Shown here: one piece after another, positions 36,504 through 45,349 of the stretch
How the letters are laid out: each line of letters opens with the position of its first letter
How positions within the stretch are numbered: the stretch's first letter is position 1
DNA from: Actinobacteria bacterium OV320
GTDB taxonomy: Bacteria > Actinomycetota > Actinomycetes > Streptomycetales > Streptomycetaceae
NCBI GenBank assembly: GCA_001298545.1
Contig: LJCX01000037.1
Coordinates: 1-64,000, forward strand
Length of the DNA stretch: 64,000 nucleotides
Direction of reading: 5' to 3'
Program-made: the position numbers and the translations under genes
The notes under the pieces: generated by a model
Database searches by the model: none
What the model was told of the DNA's origin: nothing
What the model saw: only the letters and a program-made list of their open reading frames with translations

Positions 36504-37259
36504 TCAGAAGGTGCGCTTCAGCAACTCCAGCAGCGCGGCCCAGTGCCGCTCGGCGCCCTTCTCGTCGTACGCGGCGGTGTCGGCCTGCGTGTAGCCGTGC
36601 TCGGCGCCGGCGTAGACCTCGCACGTGTGCCGGACGCCCGCCGCCGTGAGGGCCTCCTCGAAGCGCTCGATCTGCTCGGGCGGCAGGGAGTGGTCGTTGT
36701 CGGCGTGGCCGAAGTACAGCTCGGCCGTGATGTGCTCGGCCGCCAGGTGGGGGCTGTCCGGCGCGTCGGTCGCCAGCCGTCCGCCGTGGAAACCGGCCGC
36801 CGCCGCGACCCGGTCCGGATGGCCGCCGGCCGTCCACAGGACGAGCCGGGCGCCCATGCAGTACCCGGTCAGCGCCACCGGGCCGTCCGCGACCAGCGGG
36901 CTCTCCTCCAGCCACCGCAGATAGGCGCCGGCGTCCCGCACGGCCGCCTCGGCGGTGAGGGACTGGATGAGCGGGCCCAGGGCCGCGAAGATCTCCGGAC
37001 GCGCGGCCGGGTCGATGAACTCGGGCAGCTCCACGACGGGCGCGCGCCCGTGCCGGTAGAACACGTTCGGGACCAGCACCGTGTAACCGGCCTCGGCGAG
37101 CCGGTCGGCCATCGCCCGCAGGTGCGGACGCAGCCCGAAGGCGTCCTGGTAGAGCAGCACGCCGGGCCGGGGCGTCCCGTCACCGGGATGCGCGAGATAG
37201 GCGTCGGCGACGCCGTCCTCGGTACGGATGTCCACGGCTGTTCCCTGTACGGAGGTCAT
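36504..37259 (-). CDS. Dienelactone hydrolase family protein
   Basis: A 251-residue alpha/beta hydrolase. The catalytic triad is Cys134 in TGYCMGARL, Asp187 in FGHADNDHS and His221 in AGAEHGYTQ, as in carboxymethylenebutenolidase. The N-terminal half has PGVLLYQDAFGLRPHLRAMA. In Streptomyces such enzymes are widespread and often of unknown substrate; no aromatic-degradation genes lie next to it. ATG 37259 is preceded by GAGAGG; an in-frame start at 37343 lacks a signal. Transcription ends at the strong hairpin downstream. Confidence 0.9.
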   Translation of the reverse strand: MTSVQGTAVDIRTEDGVADAYLAHPGDGTPRPGVLLYQDAFGLRPHLRAMADRLAEAGYTVLVPNVFYRHGRAPVVELPEFIDPAARPEIFAALGPLIQSLTAEAAVRDAGAYLRWLEESPLVADGPVALTGYCMGARLVLWTAGGHPDRVAAAAGFHGGRLATDAPDSPHLAAEHITAELYFGHADNDHSLPPEQIERFEEALTAAGVRHTCEVYAGAEHGYTQADTAAYDEKGAERHWAALLELLKRTF

Positions 37260-37393
37260 GGAGGTGCCTCTCTGCGCGGTGCACTGCGGCGAGCGGTCGA
37301 CGGGCCCGGCGGGCCGGGCAGCGACCATCGTTGCATGCACCATCCACCTGCCCTCCGGGGCCCCCGGTCAGGGTGATCGGGGCGCGAAAGGCC

Positions 37394-38014
37394 CTACTCG
37401 AACCGCGAGGTGTCACCCGCCCCGTGCCGCACGATCTCCGCCTCGCCCTCGGAGAAGTCGATGACCGTGGTCGGCTCGGTGCCGCAGTCCCCGGAGTCCA
37501 GCACGGCGTCCACCACGTGGTCGAGCAGGTCCTTGATCTCCCAGCCCTGGGTCATCGGCTCGTCCTCGCCGGGCAGCAACAGGGTGCTGGACAGCAGCGG
37601 CTCACCGAGTTCGGCGAGCAGGGCCTGGGTGACCACATGGTCCGGGATGCGCACGCCCACCGTCTTCTTCTTCGGGTGCTGGAGCATGCGCGGCACCTCC
37701 TTGGTCGCCGGGAGGATGAAGGTGTAGCTGCCCGGCGTCGAGGCCTTGATCGCGCGGAACACGTCCTTGTCCACCCGGACGAACTGGCCGAGCTGCGCGA
37801 AGTCCTGGCACACGAGGGTGAAGTGGTGCCGGTCGTCCAGTTCGCGGATGGCCCGGATCCGGTCGATGCCGTTCTTGCTGCCCAGCCGGCAGCCCAGCGC
37901 GTAGCAGGAATCCGTCGGGTACGCGATCAGCGCGTCCGCCCGGATGGCGGCCGCGACCTGGGTGATGGTGCGCGGCTGAGGGTTGTCGGGGTGCACGTCG
38001 TAGTACTTCGCCAT
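37394..38014 (-). CDS. YciO/Sua5/YrdC-like protein (threonylcarbamoyl-AMP synthase family)
   Basis: A 206-residue YrdC-fold protein. The N-terminal KYYDVHPDNPQPRTITQVAA, followed by ALIAYPTDSCYALGCRLGSK, RHHFTLVCQDF and SYTFILPATKEVPRML, is the YciO branch. The core nucleotide- and threonine-binding motifs (PTDS-YALGC; KKKTVGVRIPDH) are present. YrdC/Sua5 enzymes make L-threonylcarbamoyl-AMP for tRNA t6A37; YciO proteins are related but their physiological role is less certain, and Streptomyces should have a separate Sua5. ATG 38014 is the only plausible start. Confidence 0.85.
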   Translation of the reverse strand: MAKYYDVHPDNPQPRTITQVAAAIRADALIAYPTDSCYALGCRLGSKNGIDRIRAIRELDDRHHFTLVCQDFAQLGQFVRVDKDVFRAIKASTPGSYTFILPATKEVPRMLQHPKKKTVGVRIPDHVVTQALLAELGEPLLSSTLLLPGEDEPMTQGWEIKDLLDHVVDAVLDSGDCGTEPTTVIDFSEGEAEIVRHGAGDTSRFE

Positions 38015-38198
38015 TGGCCGAGCTTATGCCGTGCCAGGGGGTGGCGGCCCCGCAGGACGGTCGTGCGGCTCGCCCAGGAGGAACTGCCGGCTGCCGACGA
38101 GCAGCCCGGCGGACGTTTCGGCCCGCGTGAGGTAACGTCCCCGACCGATATGACTGGTTCGGCCCGTGCGGGCCGTGAGGGACGAGGAGAGCGCCGAG

Positions 38199-39734
38199 AT
38201 GGCCGGCCGGGACGACGGGAACCCCCACACCGACGCGGCGGACGACGCCGGCTCGGCGTGGGCGCAGGAACTCCTCGGACAGCTGCGCCCCACCGGCGGC
38301 GACCTCCGCAGAGTCCTCGACTGGCTGGCGGACACGCTCGACGCGACCGTCTCCCTGCGCGACGACACGGGCGCCGCGCTCGCCGGACCGCTCACCCCGC
38401 TGGACGAGAACCTGGTCGCCGCCGTCACCGGCGGCCGGCTCGCCTCCGCCTCCTGGGAGGGCGAGGGCAGGTCCGTGCGCCTGATCAGGGTCGAACTCCC
38501 GAGCCCCGCCTCGTCGGGCGTGCTCGCCGTGAGCCGGACGAGCCCCTTCGACCGGCGCGCCTCCGCCATCGTCACGCACACCGTGGGCGTCCTCGAACTC
38601 CTGCTGCGCGCACGGGAGACCGCCGCGACCGGACACCGGCTGGCCCGCGCCACCGCAGACCTGCGCCTCGCCATCCTCCAGCTGCTCATGGTCGAGGACA
38701 CCGTCGCCGCCCGCCGCGTCGCCGCCGGTCTGTGGCCCGGCCTGCTCGACACCGACACGGCCTGCGTCTACGTGGTCGAGACCAGCCCCGAGGACCGCGA
38801 CCGGCTCGCGGCCGCCTGCGTGGCGGCGACCCACGACGCGGCCCTCGTGGTGCGCTGTCCCGCCATGGACGGCCACGTCATCGTCGTCGTCCCGGACGAC
38901 ACCGCGGGCCGTGCACTGCGCGCCCTGTGCGACCGGCACGCCGGCGCGTTCCTCGGCGGCAGCGCCCTCCAGAGCCTCGCCCGCACCGCCACCGCCTACG
39001 GACAGGCCGTCAGCGCCCTCGCCGTGGCCCGCTTCCGCCCCGACAAGACGGCCGTCTACGCCGAACGCACCCACCCCGAACGCCTGATGGACCCCGAGGT
39101 CCTGCGCACCTGGACGACCCGGCTGCTGCGCCCCCTCGACACCCTCCCGCACCACACCCGCGCCGAACTCCTCGCCACCACCCGGCTCGGCCTGGAGTTC
39201 ACCGCCGTCAACGCCGCGAAGGTGCTCGGCGTCAGCCGCAACACCGTCCGCGCCCGCATGGAACGCGTCGAGAACCTGCTGCGCGCCGACTTCTCCGACC
39301 TCACCGTCCGCGCCGCGGTCCACCTCGCGCTGCACACCCAGGTCGTCATCGCCGGGCACCTGACCGGGACACCGGCGGCCCCCGCCCGGCTCGGCGAGCT
39401 GCTCGGCGGCCCCGCACTGCGCGGCTGGGCACAGGACCTGCTGGCCCGCCTCGACTCCGACGGCCGGGACCTGCGCGGCACGCTGCGCGCCTGGATCGCC
39501 GCCGGCGGCAACGCCGAACGCGCCGCCCAGCTGCTCGGCGTGCACGCGCAGACCGTCCGCGAACACGTCCGCAGTGCCGAGCCCGTCCTCGAACGTCAGC
39601 TCCTCGCGGCCGGCAGCGACCTGTACGAGGTCGTCCTGGCCCATGTGGCGGCGGGCGACCTGGACCAGCCCGACCTGCGCGAATCCGCCCCGTGGACGGA
39701 ATCGGGCCATCCGGACTCACCTGTGCACAGGTGA
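38199..39734 (+). CDS. PucR/CdaR-like transcriptional regulator
   Basis: A 511-residue regulator. The first about 150 residues form a GAF-like sensor region, followed by a central domain (LRLAILQLLMVEDTVAARRVAAGLWP) of the CdaR-GGDEF-like type. Two C-terminal helix-turn-helix units follow: AAKVLGVSRNTVRARMERVE (about 345) and AAQLLGVHAQTVREHVRSAE (about 447). Two tandem PucR-type HTH copies are unusual. ATG 38199 follows GGAG by about 9 bases. It converges on the conservon and is separated by a terminator, so it is not part of that operon. Confidence 0.85.
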   Translation: MAGRDDGNPHTDAADDAGSAWAQELLGQLRPTGGDLRRVLDWLADTLDATVSLRDDTGAALAGPLTPLDENLVAAVTGGRLASASWEGEGRSVRLIRVELPSPASSGVLAVSRTSPFDRRASAIVTHTVGVLELLLRARETAATGHRLARATADLRLAILQLLMVEDTVAARRVAAGLWPGLLDTDTACVYVVETSPEDRDRLAAACVAATHDAALVVRCPAMDGHVIVVVPDDTAGRALRALCDRHAGAFLGGSALQSLARTATAYGQAVSALAVARFRPDKTAVYAERTHPERLMDPEVLRTWTTRLLRPLDTLPHHTRAELLATTRLGLEFTAVNAAKVLGVSRNTVRARMERVENLLRADFSDLTVRAAVHLALHTQVVIAGHLTGTPAAPARLGELLGGPALRGWAQDLLARLDSDGRDLRGTLRAWIAAGGNAERAAQLLGVHAQTVREHVRSAEPVLERQLLAAGSDLYEVVLAHVAAGDLDQPDLRESAPWTESGHPDSPVHR

Positions 39735-39805
39735 GTGCTCCGGCGGCCCGAGCGGGCACCGGCACGATTCCCAGCCGCTCGCCGGACACGTAGTTTCGAG
39801 GAGCG

Positions 39806-39846
39806 GCGGGGGTACGACCGGAACGGGGGACCGGTCGCACCCCCGC
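39806..39846. terminator. Bidirectional terminator between regulator and CYP154 gene
   Basis: GCGGGGGT-A-CGACCGG (39806-39821) pairs with CCGGTCG-C-ACCCCCGC (39831-39846) with one mismatch and a 9-base loop. It lies between convergent genes. Confidence 0.8.
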
Positions 39847-39849
39847 GCT

Positions 39850-41073
39850 TCAGTCCCGCAGCCGGACCGGGATCTCCTGCCAGCCGCTCGCGATGAACGA
39901 GGGCACCTGCCGCAGCTCCGCCGCCCCGGGGTCCAGGCGAAGCCCGGGGAACCGGTCGAACAGCGCGGGCAGCGCCGTCAGCGCCTCCATCCGGGCCAGC
40001 GGAGCCCCGATGCACCGGTGCACACCGATCCCGAAGGCCAGATGGTCGTCCGCCGCGCGTGCCGCGTCGAACACGTCCGCGTCCGCCCCGAAGCGCGCCG
40101 GATCCACGTTCGCCGCCGCGTACGTCGTGATGATCGCGTCCCCGGCCGGGATCGTCACCTCACCCAGCGTGATGTCGTCGACGGCGAACCGCAGCGGCAG
40201 CGTGGCGATCGGCGGGTGCAGCCGCAGCGTCTCGTCGACGACCGCGTCCCAGCCGATCTCGCCCGCGCGGACGGCCGCCAGCTGCTCGGGCCGCCGCAGC
40301 AGCGCCACCGCCGCGTTCCCGATGAGGTTCACCGTCGTCTCGAAACCGGCGCCGATGACCAGCAGCAGCGTGTACAGCAGCTCCTCGTCGCCGAGCCGGT
40401 CGCCCTCCTCGTCGCGCACGCGGATCAGCTCGGTCGTCATGTCGTCGCCGGGGTGCTCGCGCTTGTACGCGATCAGCCCGCCCAGCACCGTGCCGATCTG
40501 CTCCTGGACGTACGCGGCGTGCTCCGGTGTCGGATCGGTGGTGTCCATGATGGCCGCGACCAGCCGGACGTTGGCCTCCCGCAGCTCGTCCGGCACCCCG
40601 AACAGTTCACAGACGATCTGCATCGGCAGCGGATGCGCGAAGCCGGCCTTGAGGTCGACGGTGTCGTCGCCCTTCTCCAGCGCGTCCAGCAGCTCCGTGG
40701 TGATCGCCTCCACCCGGGTGCGGAGCGCCTCGGTGCGCCGGTGGGTGAAGCTCGGCGCCACCAGTTTGCGCAGCCGCGCGTGGTCGGTGCCGTACGTGGA
40801 GAGCATGTTGATCACACCGACCCAGCCCAGGATCCAGCCCCAGGAAGGGTGCTCGCCGAGTTCCGCCCACTGCCGCCAGTGCCGCCGCGGGTCCTTGCTG
40901 ACCCGAGGGTCCAGGATCAGTGCCTTGAGGGTGTCGTACCCGGTGGGCGCCCAGGCCGGAATGCCGCCGGGCAGCTCCACTGGCACGATCGGGCCGAGGG
41001 CGCGCAGCCGGGCGCTCTCGGCGTGCACGTCGGTGCCGAACGGGTCGAGGACGATGCGGTCGGTCACGGTCAC
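39850..41073 (-). CDS. Cytochrome P450, CYP154-like
   Basis: A 407-residue soluble P450. I-helix motif AGFETT (242-247), EXXR motif E281-T-L-R284 and heme loop FGIGVHRCIGAPLAR with ligand Cys354 are all present. It is the last gene of the conservon. GTG 41073 overlaps the stop of the CYP157-like gene and has AGGAG eight bases upstream. CYP154 members hydroxylate varied hydrophobic substrates, steroids among them; electron donors are not encoded here. In other Streptomyces, CYP154 and CYP157 genes form the same conserved pair. Confidence 0.92.
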   Translation of the reverse strand: MTVTDRIVLDPFGTDVHAESARLRALGPIVPVELPGGIPAWAPTGYDTLKALILDPRVSKDPRRHWRQWAELGEHPSWGWILGWVGVINMLSTYGTDHARLRKLVAPSFTHRRTEALRTRVEAITTELLDALEKGDDTVDLKAGFAHPLPMQIVCELFGVPDELREANVRLVAAIMDTTDPTPEHAAYVQEQIGTVLGGLIAYKREHPGDDMTTELIRVRDEEGDRLGDEELLYTLLLVIGAGFETTVNLIGNAAVALLRRPEQLAAVRAGEIGWDAVVDETLRLHPPIATLPLRFAVDDITLGEVTIPAGDAIITTYAAANVDPARFGADADVFDAARAADDHLAFGIGVHRCIGAPLARMEALTALPALFDRFPGLRLDPGAAELRQVPSFIASGWQEIPVRLRD

Positions 41074-42314
41074 GAACGGACTCCTGAGGGTTCGGAAGCG
41101 GGGGAGCGGGGGCTGAAACGGACGGGCAGCGCGGTCAGCGAGCGGTGGAACGGGCCGGGCCGCCAGGTCAGCCGGTCGCGGGGCACGACGGGATCGAGGT
41201 CGGGCAGCCACTGGGTGAGCCGTTCGATCGCCTCGGTGACCAGCAGCAGCGTGTGCTGCTTCACCGGACAGGCATGCGCTCCCGCTCCCCACGACAGATG
41301 CGAGGCGTCGTTCGGATGCCGGCTCTCGGTGGCCTCCCGCTCGGCGAGGATCCCGAGTGCCCCGTACGACACCACCACCGGCACCGCCTCGCGCAGCCAC
41401 ACCCCGTGGAAGGCCACGGGCCGGCGGACGTAGTAGATGCCGTAGTTCGCGAGCGGTGTCTCGTGGTGCAGCACCTCGACCACCGCGTCCATGACGGGGC
41501 GGGCGCCGTCCGTGAGGGTGGAGTAGTAGAGCGGGTTGCCGAGGATCCTCGACAGCGTGTTGGACAGCAGGTTCGCGGTCGGCCCGTATCCGGCGCCGAG
41601 CGTGAGGAACACCTGCCAGGTGACCTCCTCCCGGGTCAGCCCCGCCGGGTGGTCCAGCAGCCGGCTCGGCAGGTCGTCGCCGCGCCGCTCGGTCTTTGCG
41701 GCGATGAGGTCCAGTACGTACTGGGCGTACTCCGCCTCGCCCACGGTCGCCCGGTCGCCGCCCTCCATCATCTTGCCCACGCCCGAGTGCAGCCGGTCGC
41801 CCTGGCTCTCCGGCAGGCCGAACAGGTCGTTGAAGACCAGTGCCATCAGCGGCTCGGCGAAGTCGCCGACCAGGTCGGCCTCGCCCCGCGGCCCGATCCG
41901 GCCCACCAGCAGCCGCACCGCCCGGTGCACGCGCGCCCGCAGGTCGTGCGGTTCCACCAGGTCGAAGACGTCGATGAGGGTGGTGCGGTAGCGGACGTGC
42001 GCGGCCCCGTCGGCGAACAGGGCGTTGGGCCGCCACCGCATCATGCCGAGCACCGGCGAGTCGTCGGGGACGGTCGACTCCCATGCGCGCGGGTCGTGCG
42101 AGAACGTCTCCTCGTCGTGCAGCACGTCCAGCGCGGCGCGCCGGTCGGTGACCACGTATGCCGGTACTCCGGGCGCCAACTCGCCCCAGCCGACCGGCCC
42201 TTGATTGCGCAGTGCCTGGTAGTGGCGGAGCGGGTCGGCCGCGAAGCTCTCGTCCCACAGTCGCACGGGCACGGAGCGCGCGAAGTCGCGCCGGTCCGGG
42301 GGATGGATGGTCAC
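41070..42314 (-). CDS. Cytochrome P450, CYP157-like, lacking EXXR
   Basis: A 414-residue P450-fold protein. The cysteine ligand is Cys349 in LSWGAGAHACPVKQ, but the glycine two positions after Cys is Val. The K-helix, which should carry EXXR, reads E280-V-L-H283-H284, so the universally expected Arg is His. The I-helix is GAGYGPT (240-246), with the oxygen-activating Thr246 retained. The CYP157 family is known to lack EXXR. Start GTG 42314 overlaps the stop of cvnD, and its end overlaps CYP154 by 4 bp. It may be an unusual monooxygenase or a heme-based partner of the signalling proteins. Confidence 0.9.
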   Translation of the reverse strand: MTIHPPDRRDFARSVPVRLWDESFAADPLRHYQALRNQGPVGWGELAPGVPAYVVTDRRAALDVLHDEETFSHDPRAWESTVPDDSPVLGMMRWRPNALFADGAAHVRYRTTLIDVFDLVEPHDLRARVHRAVRLLVGRIGPRGEADLVGDFAEPLMALVFNDLFGLPESQGDRLHSGVGKMMEGGDRATVGEAEYAQYVLDLIAAKTERRGDDLPSRLLDHPAGLTREEVTWQVFLTLGAGYGPTANLLSNTLSRILGNPLYYSTLTDGARPVMDAVVEVLHHETPLANYGIYYVRRPVAFHGVWLREAVPVVVSYGALGILAEREATESRHPNDASHLSWGAGAHACPVKQHTLLLVTEAIERLTQWLPDLDPVVPRDRLTWRPGPFHRSLTALPVRFSPRSPASEPSGVRS

Positions 42315-42940
42315 CGGGCCTCCACGGGGTCACGTCCGATCAGATGGTCGACGAGCGCGAGCAGCGCGTCGATCGAGGAGTCGCGGTCCCGCGCGTCGCA
42401 GGTCACCAACGGTGTCCCGGGCTCCAGGTCCAGCGCCTGGCGCAGCCGTTCCGTACCGTGGTGGCGGGGCGCGTCGGGGAAGTCGTTGAAGGCCACCGCG
42501 TACGGCAGCCCGCTCTCCTCCACCAGGCCCAGCACGTCGAAGGACGCGTCGAGGCGACGGCTGTCGACGAGGACGAGCGCGCCCAGCGCGCCGTAGGCGA
42601 TGTCGTCCCACAGCGCGCGGAAGCGCTCCTGTCCCGGCGTGCCGAACAGGTACAGCACGACATCGCCGGGGAGGCTGATCCGTCCGAAGTCGATGGCGAC
42701 GGTCGTCGTCGACTTCTCCCGTACCCCGGCCAGGTCGTCCACCTCGGCGGACGCCTCGGACAGGTGTTCCTCGGTGTGCAGCGGCCGGATCTCGGACACC
42801 GAGTCGATCAGGGTCGTCTTGCCCACCCCGAACGGCCCCGCGACCAGGATCTTCACCAGGGCGCGGGCGGCGGTGTCGGGGCGGTGGACGGCGCCGGGCG
42901 CGCCGGCGCTAGGCGTGGTGTTTGAGGGCGCGGAGGCCAT
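42311..42940 (-). CDS. cvnD: CvnD-type GTP-binding protein
   Basis: A 209-residue small GTPase-like protein of the conservon (DUF/ATP_GTP-binding, Ras-like fold). The P-loop is VAGPFGVGKTTLID (33-46), and switch II is LFGTPGQERFRALW, as in Rab/Arf proteins. The guanine-recognition motif is degenerate (VAFNDFPDA). It should cycle between nucleotide states under control of CvnA-CvnC at the membrane. The start ATG 42940 overlaps cvnC by 32 bp, and the stop overlaps the CYP157 start, so coupling is tight. Confidence 0.93.
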   Translation of the reverse strand: MASAPSNTTPSAGAPGAVHRPDTAARALVKILVAGPFGVGKTTLIDSVSEIRPLHTEEHLSEASAEVDDLAGVREKSTTTVAIDFGRISLPGDVVLYLFGTPGQERFRALWDDIAYGALGALVLVDSRRLDASFDVLGLVEESGLPYAVAFNDFPDAPRHHGTERLRQALDLEPGTPLVTCDARDRDSSIDALLALVDHLIGRDPVEAR

Positions 42941-43274
42941 CGGCCACTCTCTTCAGCAGGTCGGGGTCGAACCGTTCGGCGGGCGGGATCGGCGCGCGGG
43001 CGAGAACGAGGTCCCGGTCGACGAGATCGGCCGCCAGCACCCGGACCGCGGACACGGGCAGCCTGAGCAGCGCCGCCGCCTCCACCACCGCCAGCGAGCC
43101 GCCCGCCAGCGTGTCCAGCAGGGCCAGTTCGGCGGCCGGCAGGCCGAGCGGCGGCGGCTCCTCGGTGCGGGCGAGCACCGACAGCCGCTCCAGGTGGGGC
43201 CGGCTGGGCCGGGCCACACCGCCGGTCGACAGGTACGCGGGGACGAGGGGACGGCCGGCCGGGCGCCGGGTCAT
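42909..43274 (-). CDS. cvnC: CvnC (DUF742) protein
   Basis: A 121-residue DUF742 protein, third gene of the conservon. The N terminus GRPLVPAYLSTGGVARPSRPH is followed by a winged-helix-like region (LALLDTLAGGSLAVVEAAAL; LPVSAVRVLAADLVDRDLV) ending in DLLKRVADGLRAL. In S. coelicolor the homologue associates with the CvnA kinase-like protein and CvnB. ATG 43274 overlaps the cvnB stop (ATGA). Confidence 0.9.
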   Translation of the reverse strand: MTRRPAGRPLVPAYLSTGGVARPSRPHLERLSVLARTEEPPPLGLPAAELALLDTLAGGSLAVVEAAALLRLPVSAVRVLAADLVDRDLVLARAPIPPAERFDPDLLKRVADGLRALKHHA

Positions 43275-43693
43275 GCCGGCGCGTTGTCGTCGGCTCCTCG
43301 GGGCGCGGCCGCCATGGCCTTCTCGCCCAGTCGCGCCACCTGGGAGTGGACCCGGTGCGCCAGCAGGTCCAGCCGCATCTCGCCGTCGCCGTACGCGGCC
43401 ACGCAGGTGCCGTGGTCGGTCGGCACGATCAGCACATAGCCGTGGTCCGACTCGATGACGATCTGGCGTACCTCGGCCCGCTCCCGGTCGGCGAAGGCGG
43501 CCGCCGCCGTCCGGCAGGCCCCCTGCACCGTGCTGGTGATGGCGGCCACCCGCTCGGCCGACGGCTGCGACAGGGCGTCGGTGTACCCCGTCACCAGTCC
43601 GTCCCGGGTCAGCATGACGGCGGCCAGCACGTGCGGCACCTGCAGGATCGGTTCCAGCACCCATGCCGTGTCGCCCGTATTACGGCTGGTCAT
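43271..43693 (-). CDS. cvnB: CvnB roadblock/LC7 protein
   Basis: A 140-residue roadblock/LC7-fold protein. It begins with LEPILQVPHVLAAVMLTRDG and continues with SAERVAAITSTVQGACRTAA and IVIESDHGYVLIVPTDHGTC, the typical alternation. It is expected to regulate the CvnD GTPase, as roadblock proteins (for example MglB) do for small GTPases. ATG 43693 overlaps the cvnA stop. A second, stand-alone roadblock protein is encoded at 48.5 kb. Confidence 0.92.
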   Translation of the reverse strand: MTSRNTGDTAWVLEPILQVPHVLAAVMLTRDGLVTGYTDALSQPSAERVAAITSTVQGACRTAAAAFADRERAEVRQIVIESDHGYVLIVPTDHGTCVAAYGDGEMRLDLLAHRVHSQVARLGEKAMAAAPRGADDNAPA

Positions 43694-45135
43694 CTCGCCG
43701 CTTCCCCCTCGATGTCGGTGTGGTCGGTGTGGTGCGTGTGGTCGGTTTCGCCGGTCCGGTCGGCCGGGGTGTCCCCGTGGCCGTCGGCTCCGGCGTTCTC
43801 GGCGGCGGCGCGGGCCGCCGCCGTGCCGGACTGGAGCGCGCCGAGCGCGGCCGCGGCCTCCTCCGGTCTCCGCGCGGGACTGGGCGCGGGACTGTGCGCG
43901 GGTCTTGGGGCCGGGCTCTCCTCGGGTGCGGCGGCCGGGCTGCGGCGACGGCGCTGCGGCAGGCCGTCGGTGTCCGAGGGCTCGTGATGCCCCGGTGCCG
44001 CCTCGGGGACGCCGGACTCCGTGCCGTACGCGTGGGAGGGCGCGGGCCGGTCGGCCGCGGCCTTCCGGGTCGTGCGCGGCGCGCTCGCGGCCGGCGGCCG
44101 GTCGGCCGGGTCGAGACGGCTGAGGAGATGACTGTCGACCCGCAGCACCGCGCGCACGCCGCCGTACGGGGAGGCCGAGGAGACATCGACGCCCAGGTCG
44201 AACTGCCGGGTGAGACGGCCGATCGCGGCCAGCCCCATGCGCGGCGGATCGCCCAGGTCGGTCAGCAGGATCAGGTCGTCGCCGGCCACCAGCCGCTGGG
44301 CACGGTCGCGCTCGTCCCGCGTCATGCCGAGACCCGCGTCGTCGATGGTGACGCACACGCCGTGGTGGACGTGCTCCAGGCTCACCACGACGTCGGTGTC
44401 CGGGGCGGAGTGCCGCAGCGCGTTGTCCAGCAGCTCGGCGACGATGATGGCCACCGGCTCGACGGCGTGCGAGACCAGGGCCGTACCGGTCTCGAGGTGG
44501 TTGTGGACCTGGACCCGGTGATAACCCGCTAGCCGGGCCTGGCCGCCGGTCACCGCGTCCACCAGGTGCGACTCCTCGCGCGCCAGCCCGACCCACGCCC
44601 CGCACACCACGGCGGTGACCTGCGCGCGGCGCAGCGACTGCTCGTTCTCGTGGTCCAGCCGGAACAGGGTCTGCGCCAACTCCGGGTCGTCGTAACGCTG
44701 TTGGAGTCCGCGCAGCGCGTCCTGGAGCCGGTACAGGGCCGCCTGGATCTCCCGGGTGGCGCCCCGCATCCCGGCCTGCGCGGCCGCGTCGACCCGGGTG
44801 CGCTGGGCGGCCACCTCGGACTGGAGCGCCAGCACCACGTTCTCCAGGGCGATGCCCAGCGGGGTGCCGGTGGTCAGCGGCTGGAGCGGGCCCGGTTCGG
44901 CCACGTGCGGATGGGCCACCTGGCGGGCGGCCGCGGGCACCCGGCGGTCGGCCAGATGCTCGACCTCCGCCGTGAACGCCCTTACGGAACCCTCCAGTTG
45001 GGTGCGCAGTGCGGCGATCTCGGCTCGCTGCCGGGTCTGTTGCCGCCGTAGTCGCAGCAAGCCGCCACCGAGGGCGAGCGCGGACAGCGTGCCGGCGGCC
45101 AGGCCGCCGGCCACCAGGTCCGGTAATTCCATCAT
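43690..45135 (-). CDS. cvnA: CvnA sensor-kinase-like protein of the conservon
   Basis: A 481-residue membrane-anchored protein. One helix near the N terminus (LVAGGLAAGTLSALALGGGLL) is followed by a coiled-coil region (about 25-60), a central helical domain and an ATPase domain (N-box IIVAELLDNALRHSAPD, about 255; DDAGLGM; GLAAIGRLTRQFDLG). A His phosphoacceptor box is not evident, as in other CvnA proteins. The last about 130 residues are low-complexity, rich in Pro/Ala/Arg, and end in a His/Asp/Thr repeat (DHTHHTDHTD) coded by tandem GGTGTGGTC-like DNA (about 43717-43748). ATG 45135 or 45132. First gene of the six-gene operon. Confidence 0.92.
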   Translation of the reverse strand: MMELPDLVAGGLAAGTLSALALGGGLLRLRRQQTRQRAEIAALRTQLEGSVRAFTAEVEHLADRRVPAAARQVAHPHVAEPGPLQPLTTGTPLGIALENVVLALQSEVAAQRTRVDAAAQAGMRGATREIQAALYRLQDALRGLQQRYDDPELAQTLFRLDHENEQSLRRAQVTAVVCGAWVGLAREESHLVDAVTGGQARLAGYHRVQVHNHLETGTALVSHAVEPVAIIVAELLDNALRHSAPDTDVVVSLEHVHHGVCVTIDDAGLGMTRDERDRAQRLVAGDDLILLTDLGDPPRMGLAAIGRLTRQFDLGVDVSSASPYGGVRAVLRVDSHLLSRLDPADRPPAASAPRTTRKAAADRPAPSHAYGTESGVPEAAPGHHEPSDTDGLPQRRRRSPAAAPEESPAPRPAHSPAPSPARRPEEAAAALGALQSGTAAARAAAENAGADGHGDTPADRTGETDHTHHTDHTDIEGEAAR

Positions 45136-45349
45136 CGATTCGGTTCCAGGGGGGTCGGGCGTCGTCTCGGTGCTCGGGTCAGGGGCGGATCCGAGAGGCT
45201 CGGACCGGGCACTCGCAGCACAGTACACACCGTCATCGATCGATCCCGCACGGTTGAGCGAGACTTGCCTCCCAAAAGTGCCCGGTATCTGTTCACTTCT
45301 GCGTCGACTGTCTGGATTGCCGTACTCCACAAGCGAGTTAGACGGCCGT

